Below, piece after piece: positions 36,742-45,386 of a stretch of DNA of 64,000 nt. The notes under the pieces were generated by a model. That model was not told where the DNA came from and made no database searches. It saw only the letters and a list, made by a program, of their open reading frames with translations. The first letter of the stretch is position 1. Each line of letters opens with the position of its first letter. The translations under genes and the position numbers were made by a program. The stretch lies in assembly GCA_963703665.1 (NCBI GenBank), contig CAVPFB010000003.1, forward strand, positions 806,001-870,000, written 5' to 3'. Source of the DNA: AP-15 sp963703665. GTDB taxonomy: Bacteria > Pseudomonadota > Alphaproteobacteria > ATCC43930 > CGMCC-115725.

Positions 36742-36798
36742 AGAATAACCGCTGCGGGGAGAAATAACCGCTGTGGGGAGAAATAATTGCTGCGGGGG
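36742..36798 (+). repeat. Three tandem 19-bp units
   Basis: Units AGAATAACCGCTGCGGGGA (36742-36760), GAAATAACCGCTGTGGGGA (36761-36779) and GAAATAATTGCTGCGGGGG (36780-36798). They lie between the LLM gene start (36649) and the end of the small gene at 36800. They could be iterated operator sites or simple slippage; the LLM gene reads away from them. Confidence 0.85.
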
Positions 36799-36799
36799 G

Positions 36800-37018
36800 T
36801 CACGCCTCGCGGTGGCCGCAGTCGATTATCCGGGCGGGACCGTCCACCCCCAATTCCAGAGCCCTCACGCTCCACTCTCTCGGACGGCCGCCATTTTTTT
36901 GAAATTTTTGGTTGGTCTCGGCGATGGCCATTTCTTTGGCTTCTTGCTCGTTTTCGGCGATCAACGTCGCAAAGAAGATATCTTCCCCCAAAGACCTGGT
37001 GCAGCTGAACTTTATCAT
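36800..37018 (-). CDS. Small hypothetical protein
   Basis: 72 residues from ATG 37018 (MIKFSCTRSLGEDIFFATL). The start is chosen for a strong Shine-Dalgarno (GGAGGGTGGAGAC directly before ATG) over an in-frame codon 15 residues upstream. The middle is acidic and helical (ENEQEAKEMAIAETNQKF), the end is basic with a possible Cys-His pair (DCGHREA). AT content is above neighbours. No family is recognised. Downstream of its stop lies the 19-bp tandem repeat. Confidence 0.55.
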   Translation of the reverse strand: MIKFSCTRSLGEDIFFATLIAENEQEAKEMAIAETNQKFQKNGGRPREWSVRALELGVDGPARIIDCGHREA

Positions 37019-37219
37019 GTCTCCACCCTCCTCGTCGGCAGCCGGAACCTGCTCGAAACCCACCAGATCGGAGACGACAGGTCAAGCACGATAGGCGGGG
37101 TGGCTCGGCCACCCCGTTAAGCACAGACCCGACGCACCCGCGAGCCGGAAACGGCTTCTCATCAGCCGGGTTCGCGTGTACCTTGGCCCGTTTGTCCCCC
37201 TACACCTTCAAGGCCCGTC

Positions 37220-38426
37220 ATGCCCTTCCTCGCCGACCGTCTCGCCCGCGTCAAACCATCGCCGACCATGGCGATGACCGCACTCGCCACCGAGTTGAAG
37301 GCGGCCGGGCGCGACATCGTCAGCCTGTCGGTCGGCGAGCCGGATTTCGATACGCCGCCGAACATCCAGGAGGCGGCGATCGCGGCGATGCGGCGCGGCG
37401 AGACGCGCTACACCGTGTTCGACGGCACGATCGAGCTGAAGCGTGCGGTCTGCGGCAAGTTCAAGCGCGAGAACGGTCTCGATTACGAGACCTCGCAGAT
37501 CACGATCAGCGCCGGCGGCAAGCAGGTGCTGTACAACGCGATGGTCGCCACGATCAACCCGGGCGACGAGGTCGTGATCCCGGCACCGTTCTGGGTGTCC
37601 TATCCGGAGATGGTGCTGCTGTGCGACGGCACCCCGGTGCCGGTGCCGTGCCCGCAGAACAACGGCTTCAGACTGCGGCCCGAGGATCTCGACGCGGCGA
37701 TCACGCCGAGAACCAAATGGCTGATCCTGAACTCGCCGTCGAACCCGACGGGTGCGGCCTACAGCGAGGCCGATCTGCAGGGCGTCGCCGAGGTGCTGCT
37801 GCGCCACCCGCATGTCTGGGTCATGACCGACGACATGTACGAGCACCTCGTCTACGACGATTTCGCGTTCACGCACGATCGCCCAGGTCGAGCCGCGCCT
37901 CTACGAGCGCACCTTGACCGTCAACGGCGTCTCGAAAGCCTATTGCATGACCGGCTGGCGGATCGGCTATGGCGGCGGGCCCAAGGCGCTGATCAAGGCG
38001 ATGGGGGCGATCCAGTCGAACTCGACCGCGAACCCGTGCTCGATCAGCCAGGCGGCGGCGATCGAGGCGTTGACCGGGCCGCAGGACTTCATCCCGGTCC
38101 ACAACCAGAGCTTCAAGGAGCGGCGCGACCTCGTCGTCGACCTGCTGAACCGGGTGCCCGGCCTGTTCTGTCCGCGGCCCGAGGGGGCGTTCTACGTCTA
38201 TCCGTCCTGCGCCGGCGTCATCGGCAAGCGCACCCCCGATGGCCAGACCATCGCCAACGACGACGATTTCGCCCGCTATCTGTTGGAAAAGACCGGGGTC
38301 GCGGTGGTGCATGGCGAGGCTTTCGGGCTGTCGCCGCATTTCCGCATCTCCTACGCGGCCTCACCCGAGGTGCTGCGCGACGCCTGCGAACGCATCGAGC
38401 GCGCCTGCCGCGCGCTGTCAGCCTGA
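37220..38426 (+). pseudogene. aatA: Aspartate aminotransferase (class I), one frame break
   Basis: Reads MPFLADRLARVKPSPTMAMTALATELKAAG, VGEPDFDTPPNIQEAA and SPSNPTGAAYS in the first frame. After an extra base near 37876-37882 (FAFT then TIAQVEPRLYERTL) it continues in the next frame as VNGVSKAYCMTGWRIGYGGG, where the PLP lysine lies, to ALSA* at 38426. Repaired it is about 401 residues, the normal size. It makes aspartate or glutamate by transamination; the alphaproteobacterial form can also accept prephenate. An enzyme this central is unlikely to be truly broken unless duplicated elsewhere. Confidence 0.88.
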
Positions 38427-38574
38427 GTTTCGCGCCTCGGAATCGGCAAAGCTCGGTCGCCGCCAGATTTCGTTTGCGTTACGGCCGTCGGCCGCGCCAG
38501 ATTTGAGCATAGACCGGGCGCCGCCGGGCCGCTGACCCGAGCGTCGTCCTAGAAGATGGCTGGAGGCGCCTCCC

Positions 38575-40617
38575 ATGGCGAATACGTCTGCGAACGCACC
38601 GGCGGCCCCGCGTTGCGCCGCTCTGATCGGCCCCTATCTGTCGGGCAAGACGACCCTGCTCGAAGCCCTGCTCCATGCCAGCGGGTCGACCGGGCGGCGC
38701 GGCAGCGTGCGCGACGGCAATTCGGTCGGCGACCATGCCCCGGAGGCGCGCGCCCGGCAGATGTCGACCGAGCTCAATGTCGCCAGCACGTCTTTTCTCG
38801 GCGACCCGTGGACGATCCTCGACTGCCCGGGTTCGGTCGAGCTGCTCTACGAGGCGCAGGGTGCGCTGCTGGCGAGCGATGTGGCGGTCGTCGTCGTCGA
38901 GCCCGAGGTCGAGCGCGCGCTGACGATCAGCGCGCTGTTGCGCTTTCTCGACCAGCACAAGATCCCGCACATGGTTTTCATCAACAAGATGGACACCGCG
39001 AACGCGCGGGTGCGCGACGTGCTCGCAGCACTGCAATCGGTGTCGCAGCGCCCGCTGGTCTTGCGCCAGGTGCCGTTGCGCGGTGCCGAGTCCGAAGTCA
39101 CCGGGTATGTCGACCTGGTCAGCGAGCGCGCCTACCGCTATCGCCCGGGCCAGGCTTCGGATCTGATGCCGTTGCCCGATGGGTTCTGGGACCAGGAGCG
39201 GGCGACCCGCACCGGCCTGCTCGAAAAGCTCGCCGATTTTGACGACAGCCTGCTCGAGCAGCTGCTCGAAGAAGTCGAGCCGCCGAAAGAGGAAATCTAC
39301 CGGTATCTGACCCAGACTCTAAAAGGGGCGCAGGTCGTGCCGGTGTTTCTCGGCTCGGGGCTGGCCGATTACGGTGTCCGCCGGCTGTGGAAAGCGCTGC
39401 GCCACGAGACGCCGCTGCTGCAGGAAACCGCGGCCCGGCTCGGCATCGCCGCCGACGGCGAGCCGTTGGCGCAGGTCGTCAAGACCTACCATCTGCCGCA
39501 TACCGGCAAGCTGTCCTTGGCGCGGGTCTGGCGCGGAACGATCAGCGAGGGCATGGTGCTGAACGGCACCCGCGTCGCCGGCCTGCTGCGGGTCACCGGC
39601 GGGCAGCACGAAAAGCTCGCCTCGGCCCAAGCCGGCGAGGTGGTCGGGCTGACCCGCATGGAGGATATCGCGAGCGGCGTCGTGCTGACCCCCTCGGGCA
39701 AGGCCGATCCGCTGCCGCGGCCCGAGCGCCCACAGCCGGTATTTGGTCTGGCGATTGCCTCGGAAAAGCGCGCCGACGACGTCAAATTGACCGGCGCCAT
39801 CGGCAAGCTGGTCGAGGAGGACCCGACGCTCGAGCTCGACCAGAACGCCGACACCCAGGAGATGGTGCTGTGGGGGCAGGGCGACATCCATCTGCAGATC
39901 GCGATGGACCGCCTGCGCAACCGGCACAATCTCGCGGTCAACGGCCGGCCTGCCGCGGTCCCCTACAAGGAGACGATCCGGCACGGGACCCAGCAGCATT
40001 CGCGCTTCAAGCGGCAGAGCGGTGGGCACGGGCAGTTCGCCGACGTGACGATCGAGGTCAAGGCCCTGCCGCGCGGCTCGGGCTTCACCTTTACCGACAG
40101 CGTTGTCGGCGGCGCCATCCCGCGCAACTACATCCCGGCGGTCGAGGAAGGGGTCACCGAGGCGTTGCATCACGGGCCGCTCGGGTTTCCGGTCGTCGAT
40201 GTCGCGGTCACCCTGATCACCGGCCAGTTCCACGCGGTCGACAGCTCGGACCAGGCGTTCAAGACCGCGGGTCGACAGGGGGTGCAGGAAGCGCTGCCGA
40301 AATGCGAGCCGATCCTGCTCGAGCCGATCGATTCGGTCGAGATCTCGGTCCCGAACGCGTTTACCGCGCGGGTGCAGCGGCTGATCTCCGGACGCCGCGG
40401 CCAAATCCTCGGCTATGACGCCAAGCCCGACTGGCCCGGCTGGGACGTGGTCAGCGCCCATATGCCGCAGAGCGAGCTGCACGACCTGATCGTCGAGCTG
40501 CGTTCGCTGACCCTGGGGGTCGGCAGCTTTGCCCATCGCTTCGATCATATGCAGGAGCTGACCGGGCGGCCGGCGGAAAAGGTGCTGGCCTCGCGCACCG
40601 CCGACGCGGCTCAATAA
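38575..40617 (+). CDS. Elongation factor G-like GTPase
   Basis: 680 residues. G-domain motifs are G1 GPYLSGKTTL (about 20-29), G3 DCPGSVEL and G4 FINKMD, followed by EF-G domain II (SLARVWRGTISEGMVLNGTRV), domain IV with SGGHGQFADVTIEV and domain V near SAHMPQSELHDLIVELRSLT. It is the divergent EF-G paralog (EF-G-like/EF-G2 group), shorter than FusA and lacking the GxxxAHxD-like G1 of true EF-G. Its role is uncertain: possibly a ribosome-associated factor without translocase activity. It is not near str operon genes. Confidence 0.88.
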   Translation: MANTSANAPAAPRCAALIGPYLSGKTTLLEALLHASGSTGRRGSVRDGNSVGDHAPEARARQMSTELNVASTSFLGDPWTILDCPGSVELLYEAQGALLASDVAVVVVEPEVERALTISALLRFLDQHKIPHMVFINKMDTANARVRDVLAALQSVSQRPLVLRQVPLRGAESEVTGYVDLVSERAYRYRPGQASDLMPLPDGFWDQERATRTGLLEKLADFDDSLLEQLLEEVEPPKEEIYRYLTQTLKGAQVVPVFLGSGLADYGVRRLWKALRHETPLLQETAARLGIAADGEPLAQVVKTYHLPHTGKLSLARVWRGTISEGMVLNGTRVAGLLRVTGGQHEKLASAQAGEVVGLTRMEDIASGVVLTPSGKADPLPRPERPQPVFGLAIASEKRADDVKLTGAIGKLVEEDPTLELDQNADTQEMVLWGQGDIHLQIAMDRLRNRHNLAVNGRPAAVPYKETIRHGTQQHSRFKRQSGGHGQFADVTIEVKALPRGSGFTFTDSVVGGAIPRNYIPAVEEGVTEALHHGPLGFPVVDVAVTLITGQFHAVDSSDQAFKTAGRQGVQEALPKCEPILLEPIDSVEISVPNAFTARVQRLISGRRGQILGYDAKPDWPGWDVVSAHMPQSELHDLIVELRSLTLGVGSFAHRFDHMQELTGRPAEKVLASRTADAAQ

Positions 40618-40672
40618 TCGGAGAGCCGAGCGCCGCCGCTCGCGAAACCGTGACTTGGCGACGCACGCCGCC

Positions 40673-40689
40673 GCTCCAGATTATGGAGC
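40673..40689. promoter_or_regulatory. Small hairpin before msrP
   Basis: GCTCCA-GATTA-TGGAGC, a perfect 6-bp inverted repeat in the 94-base gap between the EF-G-like gene and msrP, ending 22 bases before the msrP ATG. There is no T-run, so an operator or mRNA hairpin is as likely as a terminator. Confidence 0.3.
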
Positions 40690-40711
40690 GCAACGATCAT
40701 AGGGTGCGGCG

Positions 40712-41686
40712 ATGCTGATCCGGCGCAAAAAGAGCTGGGAGCTTCCCGACAGCGCGGCAACGCCGGAGCGGGTGTATCTCGGGCGCAGAGCGCTGCTGAA
40801 GGCGATGGCGGTGGGTTCGATGCTGGCCCCGGCGCTCGTCCCTGGCCTGGCGGCGGCCGCGGCGCCGATGGCGGATCAAGACCCGTCGGCCGGACTCTAC
40901 CCGTTCAAGCGCAATCCGCGCTATAAGCTCGATCGGCCGATCACCGATCCGAAATATTCCGAGAATTACAATAACTTCTATGAATACGGCTCGGAAAAGT
41001 CGATCGCCGACGACGCCCAGCAGCTGAAGATCCGTCCGTGGACGGTCAAGATCGACGGCATGGTCGAGAAGCCGATCGAGATCGGCATTGACGATTTGTT
41101 AAAGAAGATGCCGCTGGAGGATCGGCTCTATCGCCACCGCTGCGTCGAGGCGTGGTCGATGGCGGTGCCGTGGAGCGGCTTTGCGATGGCCGCCCTTGTC
41201 GATTTGGCCAAGCCGCTGGGCTCGGCCAAATACGTCAGGATGGAGACTTTTCACGACCCCGCCGAAGCGCCCGGCCAGAAACAGTTCTGGTATCCCTGGC
41301 CCTATGTCGAAGGCCTGACCATCGCCGAAGCGAAGAACGAGCTCGCCTTCTTCGTGACCGGCATGTACGGCAAGCCGGTGCCCAAGCAGGACGGCGCGCC
41401 CTTGCGCTTGGTGCTGCCGTGGAAATACGGGTTCAAATCGGTAAAGTCGATCGTCCACGTCTCGTTCACCGACCAGCAGCCGGTGTCGTTCTGGGAAACC
41501 GTGCAGGGCGACGAGTACGGGTTTTGGGCGAACGTCAACCCCGAGGTGCCGCATCCGCGCTGGAGCCAGGCGACCGAACGGGTGCTCGGCACCGACGAAC
41601 GGGTGCCGACCTTGAAATGGAACGGCTACGGCGAATACGTCGCCCATCTCTACGACGGCATGCAGGGCCAGAAGATCTTCTTCTAA
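40712..41686 (+). CDS. msrP: MsrP, molybdoenzyme for periplasmic methionine-sulfoxide repair
   Basis: 324 residues. A Tat signal with the twin arginine in LGRRALLKAM (about residues 23-32) is cleaved near GLAAAAAP. The molybdopterin ligand cysteine is in YRHRCVEAWSMAVPWSGF (about residue 146). MsrP (YedY) is a soluble periplasmic Mo-MPT enzyme that reduces methionine sulfoxide in proteins with electrons from the membrane haem protein MsrQ. No msrQ follows; the next gene is convergent after 6 bases. Confidence 0.95.
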   Translation: MLIRRKKSWELPDSAATPERVYLGRRALLKAMAVGSMLAPALVPGLAAAAAPMADQDPSAGLYPFKRNPRYKLDRPITDPKYSENYNNFYEYGSEKSIADDAQQLKIRPWTVKIDGMVEKPIEIGIDDLLKKMPLEDRLYRHRCVEAWSMAVPWSGFAMAALVDLAKPLGSAKYVRMETFHDPAEAPGQKQFWYPWPYVEGLTIAEAKNELAFFVTGMYGKPVPKQDGAPLRLVLPWKYGFKSVKSIVHVSFTDQQPVSFWETVQGDEYGFWANVNPEVPHPRWSQATERVLGTDERVPTLKWNGYGEYVAHLYDGMQGQKIFF

Positions 41687-41692
41687 AGCCCC

Positions 41693-42364
41693 TCAAGGAC
41701 CAATTCCGAGGCGATCGAGGGTAGCCGGCAGATCGGCAAAATGGTCGAGCAGCGCGTCGGCGGCGAGTTGCTCCGGGGCGATCCGGGCATAGCCGTAGCG
41801 CATAAGCACCAGCGGAATTCCGGCGCCGCGGGCCGCCGCCGCGTCGTTTTCATTGTCGCCGATCATCGCCGCCGCCTCGACCCGAGCGCCGAGCACGCCG
41901 ATCAATTCCAACAGGTGATCGGGATCCGGCTTTTTGATTGCAAACCGGTCACCGCCGGCGATGCCGTCGAACAGCGGGAGCAGCCCCAAACCCTCGAGCA
42001 CCCTTAGGGTCGCGTGCTGCGGCTTGTTGGTGCAGATCGCGGTGCGATAGCCGCGCCGGCGCAGCGCTGCCAAAGTCTCGGGCACCGCCGGATAGGGCCG
42101 GGTCAGCCGCACCGCGTCGGCCTCGTAGAGCTCGAGAAAGCGCGGCAGCGCGACCGCGGCTTCCGCCGGTCCGGCGCCGCTCGCGGCGAGGGCGCGGGCG
42201 ACGAGCGCCGGCACGCCATCACCGATCATCCGCCTGACCTGCGGCAGAGACAGCGGCTTTTCGCCGCGTTCGCGCAACATCTCGTTGACCGCCGCGCGCA
42301 GATCGGGCGCGCTGTCGACCAGCGTGCCGTCGAGATCGAAGATCAGCAGAAAGCCTGACATCAT
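41693..42364 (-). CDS. gph: Phosphoglycolate phosphatase (HAD family)
   Basis: About 223 residues from the tandem ATGs at 42364/42361 (MMSGFLLIFDLDGTLVDSAPDLR). HAD motif I is DLDGTLVDS, motif II in AICTNKPQ, motif III with Lys in FAIKKPDPDHL and motif IV MIGDNENDAAAA. The cap domain is of the Gph/PGP type. It recycles 2-phosphoglycolate. The frame is open further upstream but that part is antisense-like and unsupported. It is next to, and in line with, a serine hydrolase gene 59 bases upstream. Confidence 0.9.
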   Translation of the reverse strand: MMSGFLLIFDLDGTLVDSAPDLRAAVNEMLRERGEKPLSLPQVRRMIGDGVPALVARALAASGAGPAEAAVALPRFLELYEADAVRLTRPYPAVPETLAALRRRGYRTAICTNKPQHATLRVLEGLGLLPLFDGIAGGDRFAIKKPDPDHLLELIGVLGARVEAAAMIGDNENDAAAARGAGIPLVLMRYGYARIAPEQLAADALLDHFADLPATLDRLGIGP

Positions 42365-42423
42365 GCCGGAGTCTGCGGGTTCAGGCCTCGCCGCGCAACC
42401 CTGCGAGATCGCCGCTGCGCCGA

Positions 42424-43524
42424 TCACGACCCGAGCGCGGCCGTGGCCAGCTTCATGAACCCGTCCATCGCCGCCGGATCGGTCCAGCGCAAGACCGCGA
42501 CCAGATCGTTCTCCGGATCGATCCAGGTCAGGTTGCCGCCGGCGCCGCGCGCGTAAAAGCTGCGCTCCGAGGCGCTCGGATAGAGCCCGCGCCCGGTGTT
42601 GAGCCACCACAGATAGCCGTATTGCGGATAGAGCGGGCACGGATCGAGCATCTGTTCGATCCATTCTTCCGACAGAATGCTGCGACTGCCCCACATCCCA
42701 CGGTTCAGCAGCATCAGCGCGATCCGGGCCTGGTCGCGCGCACTGATCATGACGCCACCGCCCCAATGGCCGCCGCCCGAGACGGACTGCACCCGCTGCC
42801 CGCCCTCTTCGACCCAGGAATTGCGGTAGCCGTGCCATTCCCAATCCGGCGAAGCGCCGATCGGGTCCATGACCAGCTCGCGGAACACCTCGGGCAACGG
42901 CCGGCCCCACAGCCGCAGCAGGGCGAGGCTCAGCCGATTGACCCGAACGTCGTTGTATTCCCAAAAGCCGCCGGGCGAATGGAGGTCGCGATGGGTGCCC
43001 TTGGGCGCCGTGCTCGGCCGGCCGCCGACGGCGCGGTTACGGTCGATCAGATCGGGCTTGCCCCACAGCTCGCCCTCCCATTCCGAGGTCTGCTGCAGCA
43101 GGTGGTGCCAGGTGATCGCGGCGTTGTGGGGTGGGGCAAAGCCGCCGTCGTCGACCCGGCGCCGGACTTCCTCATGCGGGTCGCCGATCAGGCCGCGGTC
43201 CCAGGCGATGCCGGCGAGGATCGCGAGATAGCTCTTGGCGCAGCTGAAGGTCATGTCGGCCCGCGCGGTGTCGCCCCACTCGGCGAGGATCCGCCCGCCA
43301 TGCAGCACGAGGCCGTTCGGGCCGCCGCGCGGGCGCACCGGGCCCAAGGTTTCGTTCCACGGCGGACGCTCGGCGAAATCGCTCGTCACCATCAGCGCGA
43401 GGTCGCGCTGCCACGGCGTCTCATGTTCGGCTGCATGACGGGCGGCGGCGCCGGCGCCCACCCCCGTCTCGGACGGCGGCAGGCGCGGCCAGTCGGCCGG
43501 GTGCGGCAGCGGAAGGGCGCTCAT
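42424..43524 (-). CDS. Serine hydrolase, beta-lactamase/6-aminohexanoate-dimer hydrolase type
   Basis: About 366 residues from ATG 43524 (MSALPLPHPADWPRLPPSE). Class C-like fold with the nucleophile SxxK in FSCAKSYLA (about residue 108), YxN-type EYNDVRVNRL (about 205) and a late HWGGGVMIS block where KTG is usually found. No signal peptide is evident, so it is probably cytoplasmic. The family includes esterases and amide hydrolases; substrate unknown. It is divergent from tatA. Confidence 0.85.
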   Translation of the reverse strand: MSALPLPHPADWPRLPPSETGVGAGAAARHAAEHETPWQRDLALMVTSDFAERPPWNETLGPVRPRGGPNGLVLHGGRILAEWGDTARADMTFSCAKSYLAILAGIAWDRGLIGDPHEEVRRRVDDGGFAPPHNAAITWHHLLQQTSEWEGELWGKPDLIDRNRAVGGRPSTAPKGTHRDLHSPGGFWEYNDVRVNRLSLALLRLWGRPLPEVFRELVMDPIGASPDWEWHGYRNSWVEEGGQRVQSVSGGGHWGGGVMISARDQARIALMLLNRGMWGSRSILSEEWIEQMLDPCPLYPQYGYLWWLNTGRGLYPSASERSFYARGAGGNLTWIDPENDLVAVLRWTDPAAMDGFMKLATAALGS

Positions 43525-43684
43525 CGTTCGGGGTACTCCGCGGTTGTGATCGAGACTGCCTGTTGGGCGGACTTGATTTTCGGGGGATGCGCACGACCTC
43601 GTGAGGGAGCGGCGCACGGCGCCCCGAGCTTGCAATCAGAGGGGCGGGGTCGCTAGAAGTCGGTCTCGCCAGCGTTCCGGGGTC

Positions 43685-43936
43685 ATGGATATCATGGGTT
43701 CGTTCAGCTTGATGCATTGGATGGTGGTTCTGGCCATTATCCTCATTCTATTCGGTGCCGGGAAGCTGCCGCATGTGATGGGCGACTTCGCCAAGGGCAT
43801 CAAGGCGTTCAAGGCCGGCATGCGCGACGAAGACGAAGCCGCACCGCCGCCCGCGCAGGTTGCTCCGCCGCCTGCCGCCGCGAGCCCGGCGGCACCAATG
43901 GCTGCTGCGGCCGACCGTTCTCACGACCGCGTCTGA
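43685..43936 (+). CDS. tatA: TatA, twin-arginine translocase subunit
   Basis: 83 residues. MGSFSLMHWMVVLAIILILFG forms the single TM helix, followed by GAGKLPHVMGDFAKGIKAFKAGM, the amphipathic helix typical of TatA, and a Pro/Ala-rich tail. TatA polymerises to form the pore for folded, RR-signal proteins (MsrP at 40712 would be a client). No tatB or tatC is adjacent, so the Tat genes are split. An ATG 9 bases downstream is an alternative start. Confidence 0.93.
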   Translation: MDIMGSFSLMHWMVVLAIILILFGAGKLPHVMGDFAKGIKAFKAGMRDEDEAAPPPAQVAPPPAAASPAAPMAAAADRSHDRV

Positions 43937-43967
43937 ACCGCCGTCCCAGCCTGCCGCCGGCAGGGAA

Positions 43968-44381
43968 ATGTCGGCCGAGGCTTGGCCTGGAGATCTTCGG
44001 TCGATCTCAAACGTCGCGGTCGAGATCCGCACCAGCCCCGAACGCGGCCGCGGTGTTTTCGCCTGCCACGCGATCATCGCCGGCTCCGTGATCGAAAGGG
44101 CGCCGGTCGTCATCGTCCCGGCGGCCGATTGTGCGATGCTCGATCGCACCATTCTCCACGACTACTACTTTCACTGGGATGGCGACCCTGACGGCGAGGG
44201 GCGCGGCGCGTTGGGCCTCGGCCTCGTCAGCCTGTGCAATCATTCGAGCCGCCCGCGCGCACGGGTCAGCCGCAACTTTGCCCAGGGCACGCTCGACCTG
44301 ATCGCCGTCGCCGATATCGAGCCGGGCGCCGAGATCACGATCGATTATGGCTGCGATTTGTGGTTCGAGCCACGCGATTAG
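43968..44381 (+). CDS. SET domain protein
   Basis: 137 residues from ATG 43968 (CAGGGAA upstream). It shows the SET core: VEIRTSPERGRGVFACHAI at the start, LVSLCNHSSRPRARVS (the NHS motif) and AVADIEPGAEITIDYGCDLW with the catalytic Tyr. It would be a minimal lysine methyltransferase or a metal-free paralog. Bacterial stand-alone SET proteins have unclear targets. It starts 31 bases after tatA and probably shares its transcript. Confidence 0.88.
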   Translation: MSAEAWPGDLRSISNVAVEIRTSPERGRGVFACHAIIAGSVIERAPVVIVPAADCAMLDRTILHDYYFHWDGDPDGEGRGALGLGLVSLCNHSSRPRARVSRNFAQGTLDLIAVADIEPGAEITIDYGCDLWFEPRD

Positions 44382-44461
44382 CCACGCCGTGGTTTGTTGC
44401 TGGCTTGATGCGACGCCCCGGGTTATGTGATCCCGCGATATCGCCGGGGGATGGACAGAGC

Positions 44462-45328
44462 ATGCGACGTTTCGAGGGCACCGACAGCTACGTCGCGACC
44501 CCGGATCTACGGGTCGCGGTCAACGCGGCGATCGCGCTCGAACGCCCGCTGCTGGTCAAGGGCGAGCCCGGCACCGGCAAGACCATCCTCGCCCACGAGA
44601 TCGCCCGCGGGATTGGCAAAGACCTGATCGCCTGGCACATCAAATCCACGACCAAGGCGCAGCAGGGGCTCTACGAGTACGACGCGGTCTCGCGCCTGCG
44701 CGACGGCCAGCTCGGCGATGCGCGCGTCCATGACATCGCCAATTACATCGTGCCGGGAAAGCTGTGGGAAGCGTTCGAGGCGGCCGAAGCCCCGGTGCTG
44801 CTGATCGACGAGATCGACAAGGCCGATATCGAATTCCCGAACGACCTCCTGCTCGAGCTCGACCGCATGGAGTTTTATGTCTACGAGACGCGGCGCACGA
44901 TCCACGCCCGGCATCGCCCGGTCGTGATCATCACCTCGAACAACGAGAAAGAGCTGCCGGACGCCTTTCTGCGCCGCTGCTTTTTCCACTACATCCGCTT
45001 CCCCGACCGCGAGACGATGCAGAAGATCGTCGATGTGCATTTTCCCGGTCTCAAGCACGAGCTGGTGCACGAGGCGCTGACCATCTTCTTCGACATCCGC
45101 CAGGCGCCGGGCCTAAAGAAACGGCCGTCCACCTCCGAGCTGCTCGACTGGATCAAGCTGCTGTTGGTCGAGGACATCTCGCCCGAGACGCTGCGCACCC
45201 GCGATCCGGCAAAGCTGATCCCGCCGCTGCACGGTGCGCTCTTGAAGAACGAGGAGGACGTGCACCTGTTCGAGCGGCTGGCGTTTCTGCACCGGCGCGA
45301 GCGCGGCGCTGCCGGCGAGCCGCGGTAG
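44462..45328 (+). CDS. MoxR-type AAA+ ATPase
   Basis: 288 residues from ATG 44462. Walker A is GEPGTGKT (about residue 36), Walker B VLLIDEIDKAD, sensor VIITSNNEKELPDAFLRRCFFHYIRFP, typical of the MoxR/CoxD-like branch. These chaperones normally act with a von Willebrand factor A protein encoded next door. Here the next gene is a convergent transporter, so the partner is absent locally. It starts 80 bases after the SET gene. Confidence 0.92.
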   Translation: MRRFEGTDSYVATPDLRVAVNAAIALERPLLVKGEPGTGKTILAHEIARGIGKDLIAWHIKSTTKAQQGLYEYDAVSRLRDGQLGDARVHDIANYIVPGKLWEAFEAAEAPVLLIDEIDKADIEFPNDLLLELDRMEFYVYETRRTIHARHRPVVIITSNNEKELPDAFLRRCFFHYIRFPDRETMQKIVDVHFPGLKHELVHEALTIFFDIRQAPGLKKRPSTSELLDWIKLLLVEDISPETLRTRDPAKLIPPLHGALLKNEEDVHLFERLAFLHRRERGAAGEPR

Positions 45329-45386
45329 ATCTCGTTGCCGGGAACGCCGCTGGCACAGCCCGGTTCGGGCGACCCCGCCGCGGAAA

